Assembly (NCBI GenBank): GCA_027578815.1
Contig: JANBTH010000125.1
Location: 1 to 33,215 of the forward strand
Source of the DNA: Coemansia sp. RSA 1804
Taxonomy: Eukaryota; Kickxellomycota; Kickxellomycetes; Kickxellales; Kickxellaceae
Direction: 5' to 3'
Length of the DNA stretch: 33,215 nucleotides
Part shown: positions 16,382 through 24,927 of the stretch, piece by piece
Layout of the letters: every line of letters begins with the position of its first letter
Position numbering within the stretch: the first letter of the stretch is position 1
Notes under the pieces: generated by a model
Told to the model about the DNA's origin: nothing
The model's input: only the letters and a program-made list of their open reading frames with translations
Databases searched by the model: none
Translations under genes and position numbers: made by a program

Positions 16382-19300
16382 ATGTTCTTGCTTCGGAATG
16401 CTGCAGCAGGGCGTCCGCTTGCCAGGCGCCCGCCCTCGATTGTAGCAGGAGCCAAAACAACAGCAACAACAATAACAACAACAGCAGCGGGTGACTTGAA
16501 TACAGAAGGCCACGCCAGACATTGCGCCAGTAGGGGCAGGACCGTGGTGCCTGCGTCGCCAGACTCTATGCTGTGTTTTCGGCCCAGCTGGGGCATTCGG
16601 CGATGTCTGACGACAACAGCGCAATCCCGGATAGCAGAAAAGATAACGATCACCGAAAGCGACGGTACCATGCGCACCGACACAACCACCGTCAGCGCCA
16701 GAAACCACCACCCGCTGTCCACCGCAGAGGAGGCAGCCGCGCTCCGCAGCGCGGCACTAGACGACCTTGCAAGGTGCGCGGAGGACGGCGATCTGATAGG
16801 CGCCTACCACGTGGCCAGCGCGCTCCGGGAGCGGCACGCGCTGGTGGCCAGATCGGGAGCGCGCTCAGCCTTTGTGATCCACGACGCGCAGGTGACGCAG
16901 GCGCTGACGCGGGCGATAGGGTCGACGTATGTTTGGGAGGAATGCATCCCGTGCCTGAACCTCATCCTCGAGATGCGCAGCGACCTGCTGGGCGCTGCCG
17001 CTCCCGCTCCTCCTTCGCGCGGCGACGCCCGCGGATACACGATCATTCCCAACGTCGATTCCGCGGCCATCGTGGCCGTGCTGGATGCGATCATGGGCCC
17101 CCGCTTCGCTACGATGCCCAGCCGGCACCTGGCGGGGATCACGGCGCTCCAGGTGCTCTCGGACTACAACTCGCTGCTGGACGTGCGCGCGCTCCGGCCG
17201 CGCCTGATCCGGGCCATCGGGTTCGCATCGGACATCCACCGGCTGAAGAGCCTGGAGAAGACGAAGATCATGCAGACGGTGGGCGCGGACGACCGCTTCG
17301 AGCTCGCGCTGGCGTACGCCCGGTGCCTGAAGCCGCAGGCCGCGCTCGAGGTGCTCGCCAGGTGCGGCCCGCGCAGCAATGCGCAGGAGATCGAGCTCAG
17401 GGTGGCCATGTGCGTGGCGCTTGCCGAGACCTCGCAGTTCCCGGACGCCCGGGCGCAGTATGAGGAGCTGGCCTCCTCCAGCCAGACGCTCTGGGCAGAC
17501 GACGGCCGGGCCCCCGCCCTCGCGGCATTCGACCCCGTGCTCACGCCCCTGCACACGGCGCTCGCCATGGTCTACTCGAGCGCGCTCTGCATCCTCCCGC
17601 GCCTGCCGTTCACAAACCACCTCCACTCGATGGCGTCGATCCACTGCAGCTCCGTGTACAGGCCGGGGTACCCCGACTCGGTGCTCGATCTCTACAGCAA
17701 GACTGTGGCTGGGCTGCGCGACCGCGGCGATGGGAGCGCGTGGAGGAGGCGCGGGATCGACCGGACGCTGTTCATGGCCGACTGTCTGCTGGTAGCAATG
17801 GCAGGCGCCGCGCAGACCAACAAGGGCGCGGCGGCCCTGCCGAGCATCGGCGACCTGTCGGCGCGGCTCCGTCGGTTGCAGGAGGAGCTGGTCGGGGCGC
17901 TGAGGCAGAGACGGCTGGCGAACCGCAAGTACAACACAAGCATCAGCGCAATCGAGGCGCAGACGCCGCTGGTCGCGTCGGAGCCGCTCCGCCATTTCCT
18001 GTGGGCGGCGGTGCTTGCGCACATCCACGGCGGCGACGTCGGCCACATCGTCGAGGACGAGGTCAGACACGCGGTGGCGACGGTTCCCGGCTTCGTGCCG
18101 TCGGTGGCGGATCTGGAGCCGGCGCTGCTGGCGCTGCTGCCCAGGAGCTTCTGGGCGTCGAAGCTGAAGGGCAACTTCTCGGACAACGCGGCGTTCGCGG
18201 TGTCGGACCGGGTGCTCTGCTCGGCGGAGCTGCACAAGCCCCGGGCGTATGGGCGCGCGCTGCTGGAGATGGCCCGGCGCGCCAGCTTCGCCGAGTGCAC
18301 CGACCACCGGCTGTTCCCGCTGTGCATCTGGGTGCTGCGCTCGCAGGGCCAGCACGCGCAGGCGGCGTGGTTCCTCCGGCGCGCCATGCGCCAGCCGCCG
18401 GTCAGCATCAAGCCCGGCTCGCTGGCGCTGGCCAGGACGCGGTCGGCCTCGTTCTTCGAGAACATCTTTGCGGCGGCGTCCACCCACCGCGGCCTGGCGA
18501 ACGAGGCGCTGTCCCATCTGCCCGCGCTGCTGGCGAGCAAGAACGAGCCCCTCGTCGTGACGGAGCGCATTGCCGTCGCCATCCTGTACTGCTGCGCGCG
18601 GTCGCGGAACCTGCCGGTGGCCTCGGACACCGTGGCCTCGGTGTTCGGCCAGACGGAGGCGCCGCCGCGGATCCAGGAGCTCCTCATGCGCGTGTGCTTT
18701 GCCGCCGGACAGGTCGCGCGCGCGATGCCGATCTTCCACCGGCTCAACTACGGCGCCAGCGGCACGCAGACCGCCGACTCGTCGTTCGTGCACATCGTGC
18801 AGTACATGGGCGCCAACCGCCGGTCCGTCGCCGGGGCCGAGGACGCGTTCGACGCGTGGATCCAGATCATGGACCACCGGGGGATGATCGCCCGGCGCCT
18901 GGCGGAGAAGTGGAGCGAGCTCGGAAAGAGGAGCAGCAACAACGCGTTTCTGCCGCGCGGCGGCACCGTGGCGGCGGCGCTGGCGCGGGTGCGGATGCGG
19001 CGCGAGGCGCCCGGCAGCCTGTCGGACATGCCGTTCCTGCGGATCTGGGAGCTGAAGATGGTGGTGGAGCTGGCGGTCGCGTACCTCCGGTGCGGGATGG
19101 CCGCGCAGGCGCGCGCGTGGGAGGCCTGGGTGCTCGATGCCGTCGGCCAGCGGCGGTTCAGGCTGATGCCCGCGCACGCGGCCACGCTGGCGCGTCTGCA
19201 GGAGGCCCACCTGGCGCGCGGGTCGTGGGAGGGCACGCGCGCCTGTCTCGACAGCCTGGTTGCGCTCGACCGCGCCGTGCCCCGCGCCGCGCCGCATCCG

Positions 19301-19471
19301 CAGCTGTACCTGCTGAACCAGCGCGCCGTCTACGTGCGTCTGGCCGAGTGCATCTGCGACGACGCCGCCGGCAGAACCGCCCGCATGGTGCGCGAGCACC
19401 TGTGTGGCCAGCACGCTGGGGACGTCTGGGACAGGATCAGTCTGCTCGTAGACAGCACGCCGCACACGTAG
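16382..19471 (+). CDS. Large alpha-solenoid (PPR/TPR-like) protein, probably mitochondrial
   Basis: This 1029-residue intronless protein has very GC-rich codons. Nearly the whole length after residue 120 is alternating amphipathic helices with Ala/Leu/Arg repeats. Examples are RFELALAYARCLKPQAALEV and LFPLCIWVLRSQGQHAQAAW, which look like pentatricopeptide or tetratricopeptide pairs. The N-terminus MFLLRNAAAGRPLARRP has a presequence-like mix of Arg and hydrophobics without acids. A second methionine at 16568 starts another presequence-like stretch (MLCFRPSWGIRRCLTTTAQS), so either could be the start. Fungal mitochondria use such proteins for mRNA stability, translation or rRNA processing. 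I cannot assign a specific one. Long frames on other strands here are by-products of high GC. Confidence 0.75.
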   Translation: MFLLRNAAAGRPLARRPPSIVAGAKTTATTITTTAAGDLNTEGHARHCASRGRTVVPASPDSMLCFRPSWGIRRCLTTTAQSRIAEKITITESDGTMRTDTTTVSARNHHPLSTAEEAAALRSAALDDLARCAEDGDLIGAYHVASALRERHALVARSGARSAFVIHDAQVTQALTRAIGSTYVWEECIPCLNLILEMRSDLLGAAAPAPPSRGDARGYTIIPNVDSAAIVAVLDAIMGPRFATMPSRHLAGITALQVLSDYNSLLDVRALRPRLIRAIGFASDIHRLKSLEKTKIMQTVGADDRFELALAYARCLKPQAALEVLARCGPRSNAQEIELRVAMCVALAETSQFPDARAQYEELASSSQTLWADDGRAPALAAFDPVLTPLHTALAMVYSSALCILPRLPFTNHLHSMASIHCSSVYRPGYPDSVLDLYSKTVAGLRDRGDGSAWRRRGIDRTLFMADCLLVAMAGAAQTNKGAAALPSIGDLSARLRRLQEELVGALRQRRLANRKYNTSISAIEAQTPLVASEPLRHFLWAAVLAHIHGGDVGHIVEDEVRHAVATVPGFVPSVADLEPALLALLPRSFWASKLKGNFSDNAAFAVSDRVLCSAELHKPRAYGRALLEMARRASFAECTDHRLFPLCIWVLRSQGQHAQAAWFLRRAMRQPPVSIKPGSLALARTRSASFFENIFAAASTHRGLANEALSHLPALLASKNEPLVVTERIAVAILYCCARSRNLPVASDTVASVFGQTEAPPRIQELLMRVCFAAGQVARAMPIFHRLNYGASGTQTADSSFVHIVQYMGANRRSVAGAEDAFDAWIQIMDHRGMIARRLAEKWSELGKRSSNNAFLPRGGTVAAALARVRMRREAPGSLSDMPFLRIWELKMVVELAVAYLRCGMAAQARAWEAWVLDAVGQRRFRLMPAHAATLARLQEAHLARGSWEGTRACLDSLVALDRAVPRAAPHPQLYLLNQRAVYVRLAECICDDAAGRTARMVREHLCGQHAGDVWDRISLLVDSTPHT

Positions 19472-19594
19472 GAGCTGCTTGCCCGCGGGGAGGCCTGGCT
19501 GTGGAGTTGTTTCCTTCTGTTTATTGAGCGTAAGCGGGCTAATCTAAGGCGCCAAAAATCAAGCACAGCGAGTAAGAGACAAGGAGGGGCTCGT

Positions 19595-19972
19595 TTACTC
19601 ATCAGACTGCGGGGCGCCCTCGACGGCCCTGCGGTTCTCGTCGTCCGTCGTGCGCAGGCGGTCGGCAAAGCGCGCCAGCGCGGCGCGGTGCTTCGCGAGA
19701 ACCGCGTTCTTCGCGCCGATGTCCTGGCGCAGGTCGGCGATTTCCCGCTCGAGCGCCGCGGCCGGCGAGGCGTCCTCGGCCGGCGGCTCCTCGATCCGCC
19801 GCTTCAGCTCCGCCAGCTGCGTGTGCACCAGCGCCACCTGGTTCGCGAACTCCTGCGCCCGCTGCTGCGCGTCGCCCGCCGGCCCCGTGCGTGCCGCGTC
19901 CGCCGTTGCCGGAAACAGCGTCGCCAGCGCCGACTCCACCTGCTTGTCCAGCTTGTCGAACAGGTCGTCCAT
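19595..19972 (-). CDS. Mediator subunit 28-like coiled-coil protein
   Basis: This 125-residue acidic protein is predicted to be almost all helix. MDDLFDKLDKQVESALATLF resembles the N-terminal block of animal MED28 (an L-x-x-E-x-x-x-x-F-A-x-L pattern). The C-terminal block LRQDIGAKNAVLAKHRAALARF (split here as LRQDIGAKNAVLAKH and RAALARF) follows the MED28 pattern L-R-x-E-L-x-x-K-D-x-L-x-x-K-H-x-x-x-L-x-x-W, with Phe for Trp. MED28 sits in the Mediator head and links it to RNA polymerase II regulation. Baker's yeast has no recognised orthologue. Short coiled coils match many families by chance, so this is tentative. The start is the first ATG at 19970-19972, and the gene is tail-to-tail with the solenoid gene across 123 bp. 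Confidence 0.55.
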   Translation of the reverse strand: MDDLFDKLDKQVESALATLFPATADAARTGPAGDAQQRAQEFANQVALVHTQLAELKRRIEEPPAEDASPAAALEREIADLRQDIGAKNAVLAKHRAALARFADRLRTTDDENRRAVEGAPQSDE

Positions 19973-20412
19973 CCGGGTGTGGTTTTAATAAGTGCAAAAT
20001 AGTGAGAGGAAGGGGGGGTGAGCACTGTTTGTAACTAAATAAAAACAATGTGGGTTTTTTATTCTTTATCTTGCTGGCCACTCACCATTGGGGCTTCTGG
20101 CGCCTGGAGAGTATGGGGACCGGGGGGGTGTTTTTCTGCGGGAGGAGAGGTTGGGCGAGTGTGCTGGTGGTGGGTCTTGCGAGTCGCTATTTCCCTGGTC
20201 CCCACCCCCGTGCAAGAGAGAGTGTTGTTTGTGTCGCAGCGCTCACGCATAGTAAAGGCGGTTACCGTCCACCGCAAGCTAGAGATGGCATCATCCATCT
20301 TGCTCCGCCAGACCAGCCTGTCTCTTTTCCGCCAATGAGACGCGTCGAGTAATCACAGTAACGTTGCCGCATGCCGCGACGCGCGTCCATTATGTATCGA
20401 CGCACTACTTTG

Positions 20413-20420
20413 TATAAAAG
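20413..20420 (+). promoter_or_regulatory. TATA box of NASP-like gene
   Basis: TATAAAAG lies 174 bp upstream of the start codon, with a CCAAT about 77 bp further upstream. A (CTTT)n pyrimidine tract lies between TATA and ATG, where transcription would begin. Confidence 0.6.
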
Positions 20421-20475
20421 AAGAAGGTGGTGTCCCTCTCCGTAAACTCGGATGCAAGAGGTGTTTCTTTACTCC

Positions 20476-20511
20476 CTTTCTTTCTTTCGTTCTTTCTTTC
20501 TTTCTTTCTTT
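20476..20511 (+). repeat. (CTTT)n pyrimidine tract
   Basis: Nearly pure C/T tetranucleotide repeat in the NASP leader, followed by CAG. Such tracts mark transcription start regions of strongly expressed fungal genes. The CTTTCAG end also resembles a 3' splice site, but I see no matching donor. Confidence 0.7.
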
Positions 20512-20593
20512 CAGTCTACTCTCTATACACCTACCCGTACACACACTCGCCCATTCTCTTCATTCATTTACAAACAAACAAACACAGCACGGC

Positions 20594-21889
20594 ATGACAG
20601 ACAACAAGGGAAAACACGCCGACGCCGACGCCGACGCCGGCGCTGCGCTCCAGGCGGCGATGCCGGTGATCGCGGAGCTGCTTGAGCGCGGGACCCGGGC
20701 GTTTGCGCTGGGCACGTGGGCCGAGGCCATCGACAGCTTCGGCGAGCTCGCGGCGGTCACGGAGCAGACGTTCGGCAGCGGGTCGCAGCGGTACGCCGAC
20801 TGCCTGGTCATGTACGGCCGCGCGTTGTTGCAGCACGCGGTGGAGCAGAGCGCGCTGCTGGCGCAGAGGGCGCTGGCCGATGCGGCGGCGGCTACGACGA
20901 CGGCTGGTGGTGGTTCGTCAAAGAGCGGTGGTGGCGACAAGAAGAAGAAGGAGGACGAGGAACAGGAGGACCAGGATGCTGTGGAGGGCGCTCCTGCGAA
21001 GCGGGCAAAGTTCAGCTTCGAGGGGGAGCCCGATTTCCGCCAGGTCGAGGGTCTGGGTCCCGGGGCCGAGGAGAAGGAGAAAGAGGAGGACGGAGCTAGC
21101 GGCAAAGCAGGCGAGGGCGCATCCAGCAAGGGCAATGGAAAGGCCGTGGACGAGCAGCAGCAGCAGCAGAGCGACGAAGACGAAGAGTCAGACGAAAACG
21201 AAAAAGAAGGAGAAGAGGAGGAGGAGGAGGAGGAGGACGACTTTGCTGCCGCCTGGGACGTGCTGGACGTCGCGCGGGTGATCCAGGCAAAGGCAACCGA
21301 CCGGAAGTCGCGGCTCAAGTACGCCGAGACCCTGATGCTGCTGGGCGACGTATCGATGGAGTCCGAGAACTTCGCGCAGGCCGCCACCGACTTTGCCCAG
21401 GCGCTCGAGGTCAAGCGGCAGTACCTGGGAAACAACAACGACGATAGCCGCGAGCTCGCGGAGCTCTACTACAAGGTGGCGCTTGCGCACGAGTACAACC
21501 GCGACACGCGCAGGGCCCTTGAGCTGATGGCCGACGTGGAGCGGATTCTGGGCAACTGCCTCGCGAGCCTCGAGGCGTCGGCGGATGCGAAGGATAGGGA
21601 GGAGGCTGCGGCGCTCAGGGACGTGCTTGCTGATGTTGCTGAGAAGGTCAGGGAGTGGCGGGCCCCGCCAGAACCCGCTGGCCTCGGCGCGCTGTCGTCC
21701 GAGGAGGCTGCGCTGGCGGAGAAGGCCAAGGCGATGTTCAAGCAGGCGCTGGAGGCCGGCACCATCAACGATATCTCTGGCCTGATCAAGAAGAAGAAGA
21801 AGGGTGAGGAGGAGGAGAAGGAGGGCAAGGCGAAGGATGAAGCTCCGCCGGAGGAGTCTCGTTCTGCCGGCGCTGAGCAGACCGACTAG
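20594..21889 (+). CDS. NASP-family (Sim3/Hif1) histone chaperone
   Basis: This 431-residue protein is a TPR chaperone of histone H3 or H3-H4 (human NASP, fission yeast Sim3, budding yeast Hif1). The first TPR is at about 28-98 (LLERGTRAFALGTWAEAIDSF). It is interrupted by a long acidic and Lys-rich insertion (110-216, with a poly-Glu run), the hallmark of the SHNi-TPR family. TPRs resume at about 218-350, with AETLMLLGDVSMESENFAQA and ELYYKVALAHEYN. Both phrases match the conserved Leu-Gly-Asp...Glu-Asn-Phe and Leu-Ala-Tyr-Glu-Tyr patterns of NASP. A Lys-rich C-terminal block (about 393-400) fits a nuclear localisation signal. It is intronless, with a strong TATA/CCAAT promoter and an AATAAA downstream. 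Confidence 0.92.
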   Translation: MTDNKGKHADADADAGAALQAAMPVIAELLERGTRAFALGTWAEAIDSFGELAAVTEQTFGSGSQRYADCLVMYGRALLQHAVEQSALLAQRALADAAAATTTAGGGSSKSGGGDKKKKEDEEQEDQDAVEGAPAKRAKFSFEGEPDFRQVEGLGPGAEEKEKEEDGASGKAGEGASSKGNGKAVDEQQQQQSDEDEESDENEKEGEEEEEEEEDDFAAAWDVLDVARVIQAKATDRKSRLKYAETLMLLGDVSMESENFAQAATDFAQALEVKRQYLGNNNDDSRELAELYYKVALAHEYNRDTRRALELMADVERILGNCLASLEASADAKDREEAAALRDVLADVAEKVREWRAPPEPAGLGALSSEEAALAEKAKAMFKQALEAGTINDISGLIKKKKKGEEEEKEGKAKDEAPPEESRSAGAEQTD

Positions 21890-21980
21890 GGGCGTTTTTC
21901 TTATCTTTCTTTCTTTTCTTTGCTGCGTGTAGCTTGCAATGGTGGCTATTGTGACCGTCGTTTCGACATGTATTGAACTG

Positions 21981-22002
21981 TGCTGCTGCTGCTGCTGCTG
22001 CT
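21981..22002 (+). repeat. (TGC)7 trinucleotide run
   Basis: This 22-bp perfect TGC/GCT repeat in the NASP 3' UTR abuts the polyadenylation hexamer. Confidence 0.85.
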
Positions 22003-22008
22003 AATAAA
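22003..22008 (+). terminator. Polyadenylation signal of NASP-like gene
   Basis: AATAAA lies about 115 bp past the stop codon, after the trinucleotide run. Position and sequence are typical. Confidence 0.5.
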
Positions 22009-22292
22009 ATGAAAAAGCATTAGTCTAGCATATCGGCTTTTCCACGGGGATAGCGTGCATCCTTCCCATACCTGGGGCACACGTGGCAGGGCATCCATTG
22101 AGCAACGAAAACAGCGCCTGCACCGCATGCTGGCTCAGCAACCCCCTTCCCTCCCCAGTCTCTCGCCTCATCTTTTCTTTTCTTCTTTAGCAACCCCTGG
22201 CGACAACAGCTTAGCTACAGCACATCCAGAGACAGGTCTATGCCAGCACAGCGGACACCGCGGCACCTGGTAATTTCGCAACTGCAGCAGCA

Positions 22293-22838
22293 ATGGCGGG
22301 ACGCACCGAACGGCGGCAGCCCCTCGGCGGGCGGCACAGGCTCCTCCTCGCAGCGCTAACGACGGCGCTGGCCCTGCTGGCAAACGCGCGGGGCGCGGCG
22401 GGCAAGGCGAACGAGGGCGTGGTGAATTTCTGCAAATGCACGTGCGGGCAGAACACAACGGTGATCGAGCTGACGCGGTTTGCGCTGGAGCACCTGCCGC
22501 ACGCCAGCGAGCCGGTCGACGTGGACACGCTGGTGCCCGGCAACATGTGCATGAACTGCACCCGCTCGCTCTGCGGCGTCGCTGAGCCCGGGCTGTGCGA
22601 CGGCGCGGCGGCCGACGACGAGATCGTCCCGCTGTGCTTCCAGCGCGACTCGCTGCAGGACGAGGTTATTGTCACCGGGTTTCTTCTCCTCGTGGTCGCG
22701 CTGCTTGTGTGGGCCGCGGTTAGGAACCATGCGAGGCCCGTGGTTGAGAGGCTGTGGACCCAGTACGGGTACGCGAGGGTCCCGCCGCCTCCTGCCAATG
22801 CTGGGGGGAGGAGAACGGCACCAGTAGTCGCAGGTTGA
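22293..22838 (+). CDS. Secretory-pathway single-pass membrane protein with 8 luminal cysteines, unknown function
   Basis: This 181-residue protein has an Arg-rich start followed by a hydrophobic signal (about 16-33). A luminal domain of about 85 residues contains eight cysteines: C47, C49, C51, C86, C89, C94, C102 and C115. A membrane helix (about 125-143) and a short basic, Pro-rich cytosolic tail follow. The pattern FCKCTCGQNTT, then CMNCTRSLC, then CFQRDSLQDE resembles a conserved fungal family of unknown role. Two N-glycosylation sequons (N54-T-T and N88-C-T) lie in the luminal part. An even cysteine count and topology suggest a disulfide-bonded ER or vacuolar/Golgi type I protein. The stop is followed immediately by AATAAATAAA. 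It is tail-to-tail with ARG1. Confidence 0.82.
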   Translation: MAGRTERRQPLGGRHRLLLAALTTALALLANARGAAGKANEGVVNFCKCTCGQNTTVIELTRFALEHLPHASEPVDVDTLVPGNMCMNCTRSLCGVAEPGLCDGAAADDEIVPLCFQRDSLQDEVIVTGFLLLVVALLVWAAVRNHARPVVERLWTQYGYARVPPPPANAGGRRTAPVVAG

Positions 22839-22840
22839 AT

Positions 22841-22850
22841 AATAAATAAA
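22841..22850 (+). terminator. Overlapping polyadenylation signals after the Cys-rich gene
   Basis: AATAAATAAA holds two overlapping AATAAA hexamers starting two bases after the stop codon, implying a very short 3' UTR in the 120-bp gap to the ARG1 stop. Confidence 0.5.
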
Positions 22851-22958
22851 GCACGGACTCTGTTTATCCACAAAACTCGCACATGGAAGAAAGAATAAAA
22901 AGATACTGGTATATTTGGAAGAAACGTCCCACTCCTTCAATCAGGCCAGGGCTCCAAG

Positions 22959-24206
22959 CTAGTTCTTCTGGAACTTCTCGCCCCACTTCTTCAGACGGAT
23001 GCTCTGGATCCTGATGAACCCGTCCGAGTCGGTGGGCTCAAAGTCGCCCTGGACATCCATGGACGACTGCTCCATGTCATAGAGCGTCTCGGAGTCGCTC
23101 CAGCGGCCCTCGATGGAGAGGCAGCCCTTGTACAGCTTGACGCGGACGGAGCCGTTGACGTTGGTCTGGGTCAGCGGAACCATCTTCGTGAGCAGATCGC
23201 CCTCGGGCGAGAAATACAGCCCGTTGTACATCATCTTGCCAAACACCGGCGTGATGTGCTCGTCGCGGTAAGCGCGCACCTCGCGGTCCAGCACAAGGCC
23301 CTCGAGATCGATGTGCGCGGCGCGGAGGATCGTGCCGCCGGGCGTCTCATAGCATCCGCGCGACTTGATTCCGATGAACCGGTTCTCGACGATATCGATG
23401 CGCCCGACGCCGTTGCGACGCGCCACCGTGTTCAGGTACAGGAACAGGTCGAGCGGGTCCGTCAGATCCGTGTTGTCGGCCTCGTTGGTAACGCGCACGG
23501 GCTTGCCGGCCTTGAAGGTGATGGTGATGCGCTCGGGCGTGTTGGGCGCATCCTCCGGATCCACGGTGAGCTTCCACATATCCTTGGGCGGCGTCACGTT
23601 CGGGTTCTCCAGGATCCCGGCCTCGTACGAGATGTGGAACAGGTTCTCGTCCGTCGACCACGGCTTGCTGGGCGTCTGCGACACCGGGATCTCCTTCTCC
23701 GCTGCGTACGCAAGCAGCGCGTTGCGGCCCGGGAACCGCTGGTAGAACTCGGGGATGCGCCACGGCGCGATCACCTGGAGCTTGGGTGCCAGTGCGTAGT
23801 ACGCGAGCTCGAACCGCACCTGGTCGTTCCCCTTGCCGGTGCAGCCGTGCGACACGTGAGTGCATCCCTCGCGCTGCGCAATCGCCACCTGCGACCGCGC
23901 GATCACGGGACGCGCAACGCTGGTGCCCAGAAGATACACCGTCTCGTACACCGCGTTGGCCTGGATCGTGGGGATCACCAGCTCCTCCACCAGCTCGCGA
24001 CGCAGATCCTCGATGAACACCTTGGATGCTCCCACCTTCAGCGCCTTCTCGCGCGCCGCGTCAAAGTCCTCCTCCTGGCCGACGTTGGCCATGTACGCAA
24101 GCACTTCGAAGCCCTGGTCGATCAGCCATGCCAGGATGCACGATGTGTCCAGTCCTCCTGAGTACGCAAGCAGAACCTTGCCCTTGGATCCTGGTGCAGC
24201 AGACAT
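22959..24206 (-). CDS. ARG1: Argininosuccinate synthase
   Basis: This 415-residue intronless enzyme joins citrulline and aspartate with ATP, the penultimate arginine step, in the cytosol. The PP-loop ATP motif SGGLDTS is at residues 16-22. The phrases CTHVSHGCTGKGNDQVRFE, ALAPKLQVIAPWR and GVGRIDIVENRFIGIKSRG are the conserved nucleotide-, citrulline- and aspartate-binding regions. The length matches the family (about 400-420). Start is the ATG at 24204-24206. A good TATA box (24388-24395 on the minus strand) lies about 185 bp upstream, with CCAAT next to it. Divergent from ARG5,6 across 1455 bp, which suggests co-regulation. Confidence 0.98.
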   Translation of the reverse strand: MSAAPGSKGKVLLAYSGGLDTSCILAWLIDQGFEVLAYMANVGQEEDFDAAREKALKVGASKVFIEDLRRELVEELVIPTIQANAVYETVYLLGTSVARPVIARSQVAIAQREGCTHVSHGCTGKGNDQVRFELAYYALAPKLQVIAPWRIPEFYQRFPGRNALLAYAAEKEIPVSQTPSKPWSTDENLFHISYEAGILENPNVTPPKDMWKLTVDPEDAPNTPERITITFKAGKPVRVTNEADNTDLTDPLDLFLYLNTVARRNGVGRIDIVENRFIGIKSRGCYETPGGTILRAAHIDLEGLVLDREVRAYRDEHITPVFGKMMYNGLYFSPEGDLLTKMVPLTQTNVNGSVRVKLYKGCLSIEGRWSDSETLYDMEQSSMDVQGDFEPTDSDGFIRIQSIRLKKWGEKFQKN

Positions 24207-24387
24207 CTTTATCTAGTTTGCGGGTGGCTATTTGTCAGAGAATAATAGAAAAAGGGTTGGTGTGGCCGAGAGGGGGGCTGTTGTTTGTTCTTACAGTAAA
24301 GAAGAAGAAGAAATAATGTAGTTGATGGAGCAAACAGAGGAAAAAGAGAGACGGAGAGACATTAAATGCTCACGATTGAAGAAGACG

Positions 24388-24395
24388 CTTTTATA
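24388..24395 (-). promoter_or_regulatory. ARG1: TATA box of ARG1
   Basis: Read on the minus strand this is TATAAAAG, preceded by CCCAA, about 185 bp upstream of the ARG1 start codon. Confidence 0.55.
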
Positions 24396-24857
24396 TTGGG
24401 GGAGAAAAAGGCTGGCCCTCCTTTTTTCCCGATCTGGAACGCACCAGATAAAAGGAAAGACTTTTTTTTTCCTCTCTCTGTCATGACAGAATCTGCCTGT
24501 AAGCACCAACAAAGAGTCCCACGCAGGGGCTACCGAATCGTCCAGAAGCCAGCCAGCCGCTGCACTTGCTGTCATTGCGCGCGTTTCTGGATACTCAGTC
24601 ATGCATTCCACACATAAAGTAAAAAACGCCTTTCCCAGTCTCTGCGATTAGTCACAAGAAATTTTCGATCCCCCTTGAGATAAAGTAAAAAAATTTTCTG
24701 TTGTATTTCTACAGCATCAGAGCATTGACATCGACAAAGAGGTGGTTGAATATTATCACCATCGATAGCGTTACAAGTAGCGTGTTGCCCTCTGGCTGAC
24801 AGTCCGTGTCAATAATACGCGACCTGGGCCCTGGCACAAGCGACAATGATGCCGCCG

Positions 24858-24909
24858 CCTGTATCTGTGCCTGTGCTTAAATCTGTGCCTATGCCTGTGC
24901 CTGTGCTTG
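24858..24909 (+). repeat. Imperfect CTGTGC hexamer repeat
   Basis: About seven CTGTGC-like units, including two copies of CTGTGCCTGTGCTT, end 11 bp before the TGACTCA site. This could be slippage, or a cluster of binding sites. Confidence 0.6.
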
Positions 24910-24920
24910 CAACTGATTTA

Positions 24921-24927
24921 TGACTCA
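24921..24927 (+). promoter_or_regulatory. Gcn4/Cpc1-type site (TGACTCA) between two arginine genes
   Basis: This is a perfect palindromic match to the general amino-acid-control bZIP site. It sits 715 bp from the ARG1 start and 735 bp from the ARG5,6 start, so it could serve both. In ascomycetes both genes respond to Gcn4/Cpc1. Binding here is inference. Confidence 0.5.

Larger units (their letters stand above)
19973..20593. promoter_or_regulatory. Divergent promoter region MED28-like / NASP
   Basis: This 621-bp region is split in character: a T/G-rich half next to the MED28-like gene and a classical promoter next to the NASP gene. The latter has a CCAAT at 20332-20336, a TATA box at 20413-20420 and a (CTTT)n tract at 20476-20511. 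Confidence 0.6.
21890..22292. other. NASP 3' flank and promoter of the Cys-rich membrane protein
   Basis: This 403-bp spacer contains a (TGC)n run at 21981-22002 followed directly by AATAAA at 22003-22008, a likely polyadenylation signal for NASP. The rest is the leader of the next gene, C/T-rich then A/C-rich. No TATA box is seen. Confidence 0.55.

Noticed and set aside
16865..19465. An 866-residue open frame antisense to the solenoid gene
   Set aside because: It is antisense to a better frame. Its composition is Arg/His/Gln/Pro-heavy with no domain pattern, as expected when GC-rich codons lack stops on the other strand.
17740..19527. A 595-residue frame in another plus-strand phase of the same region
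   Set aside because: Ala/Gly/Arg-rich filler with no conserved motifs, overlapping the supported frame fully. It starts and ends without a matching regulatory context.
20501..20520. A 5' UTR intron in the NASP gene ending in CTTTCAG
   Set aside because: The pyrimidine tract plus CAG resembles an acceptor, but no donor with a plausible transcript start was found between the TATA box and this point.
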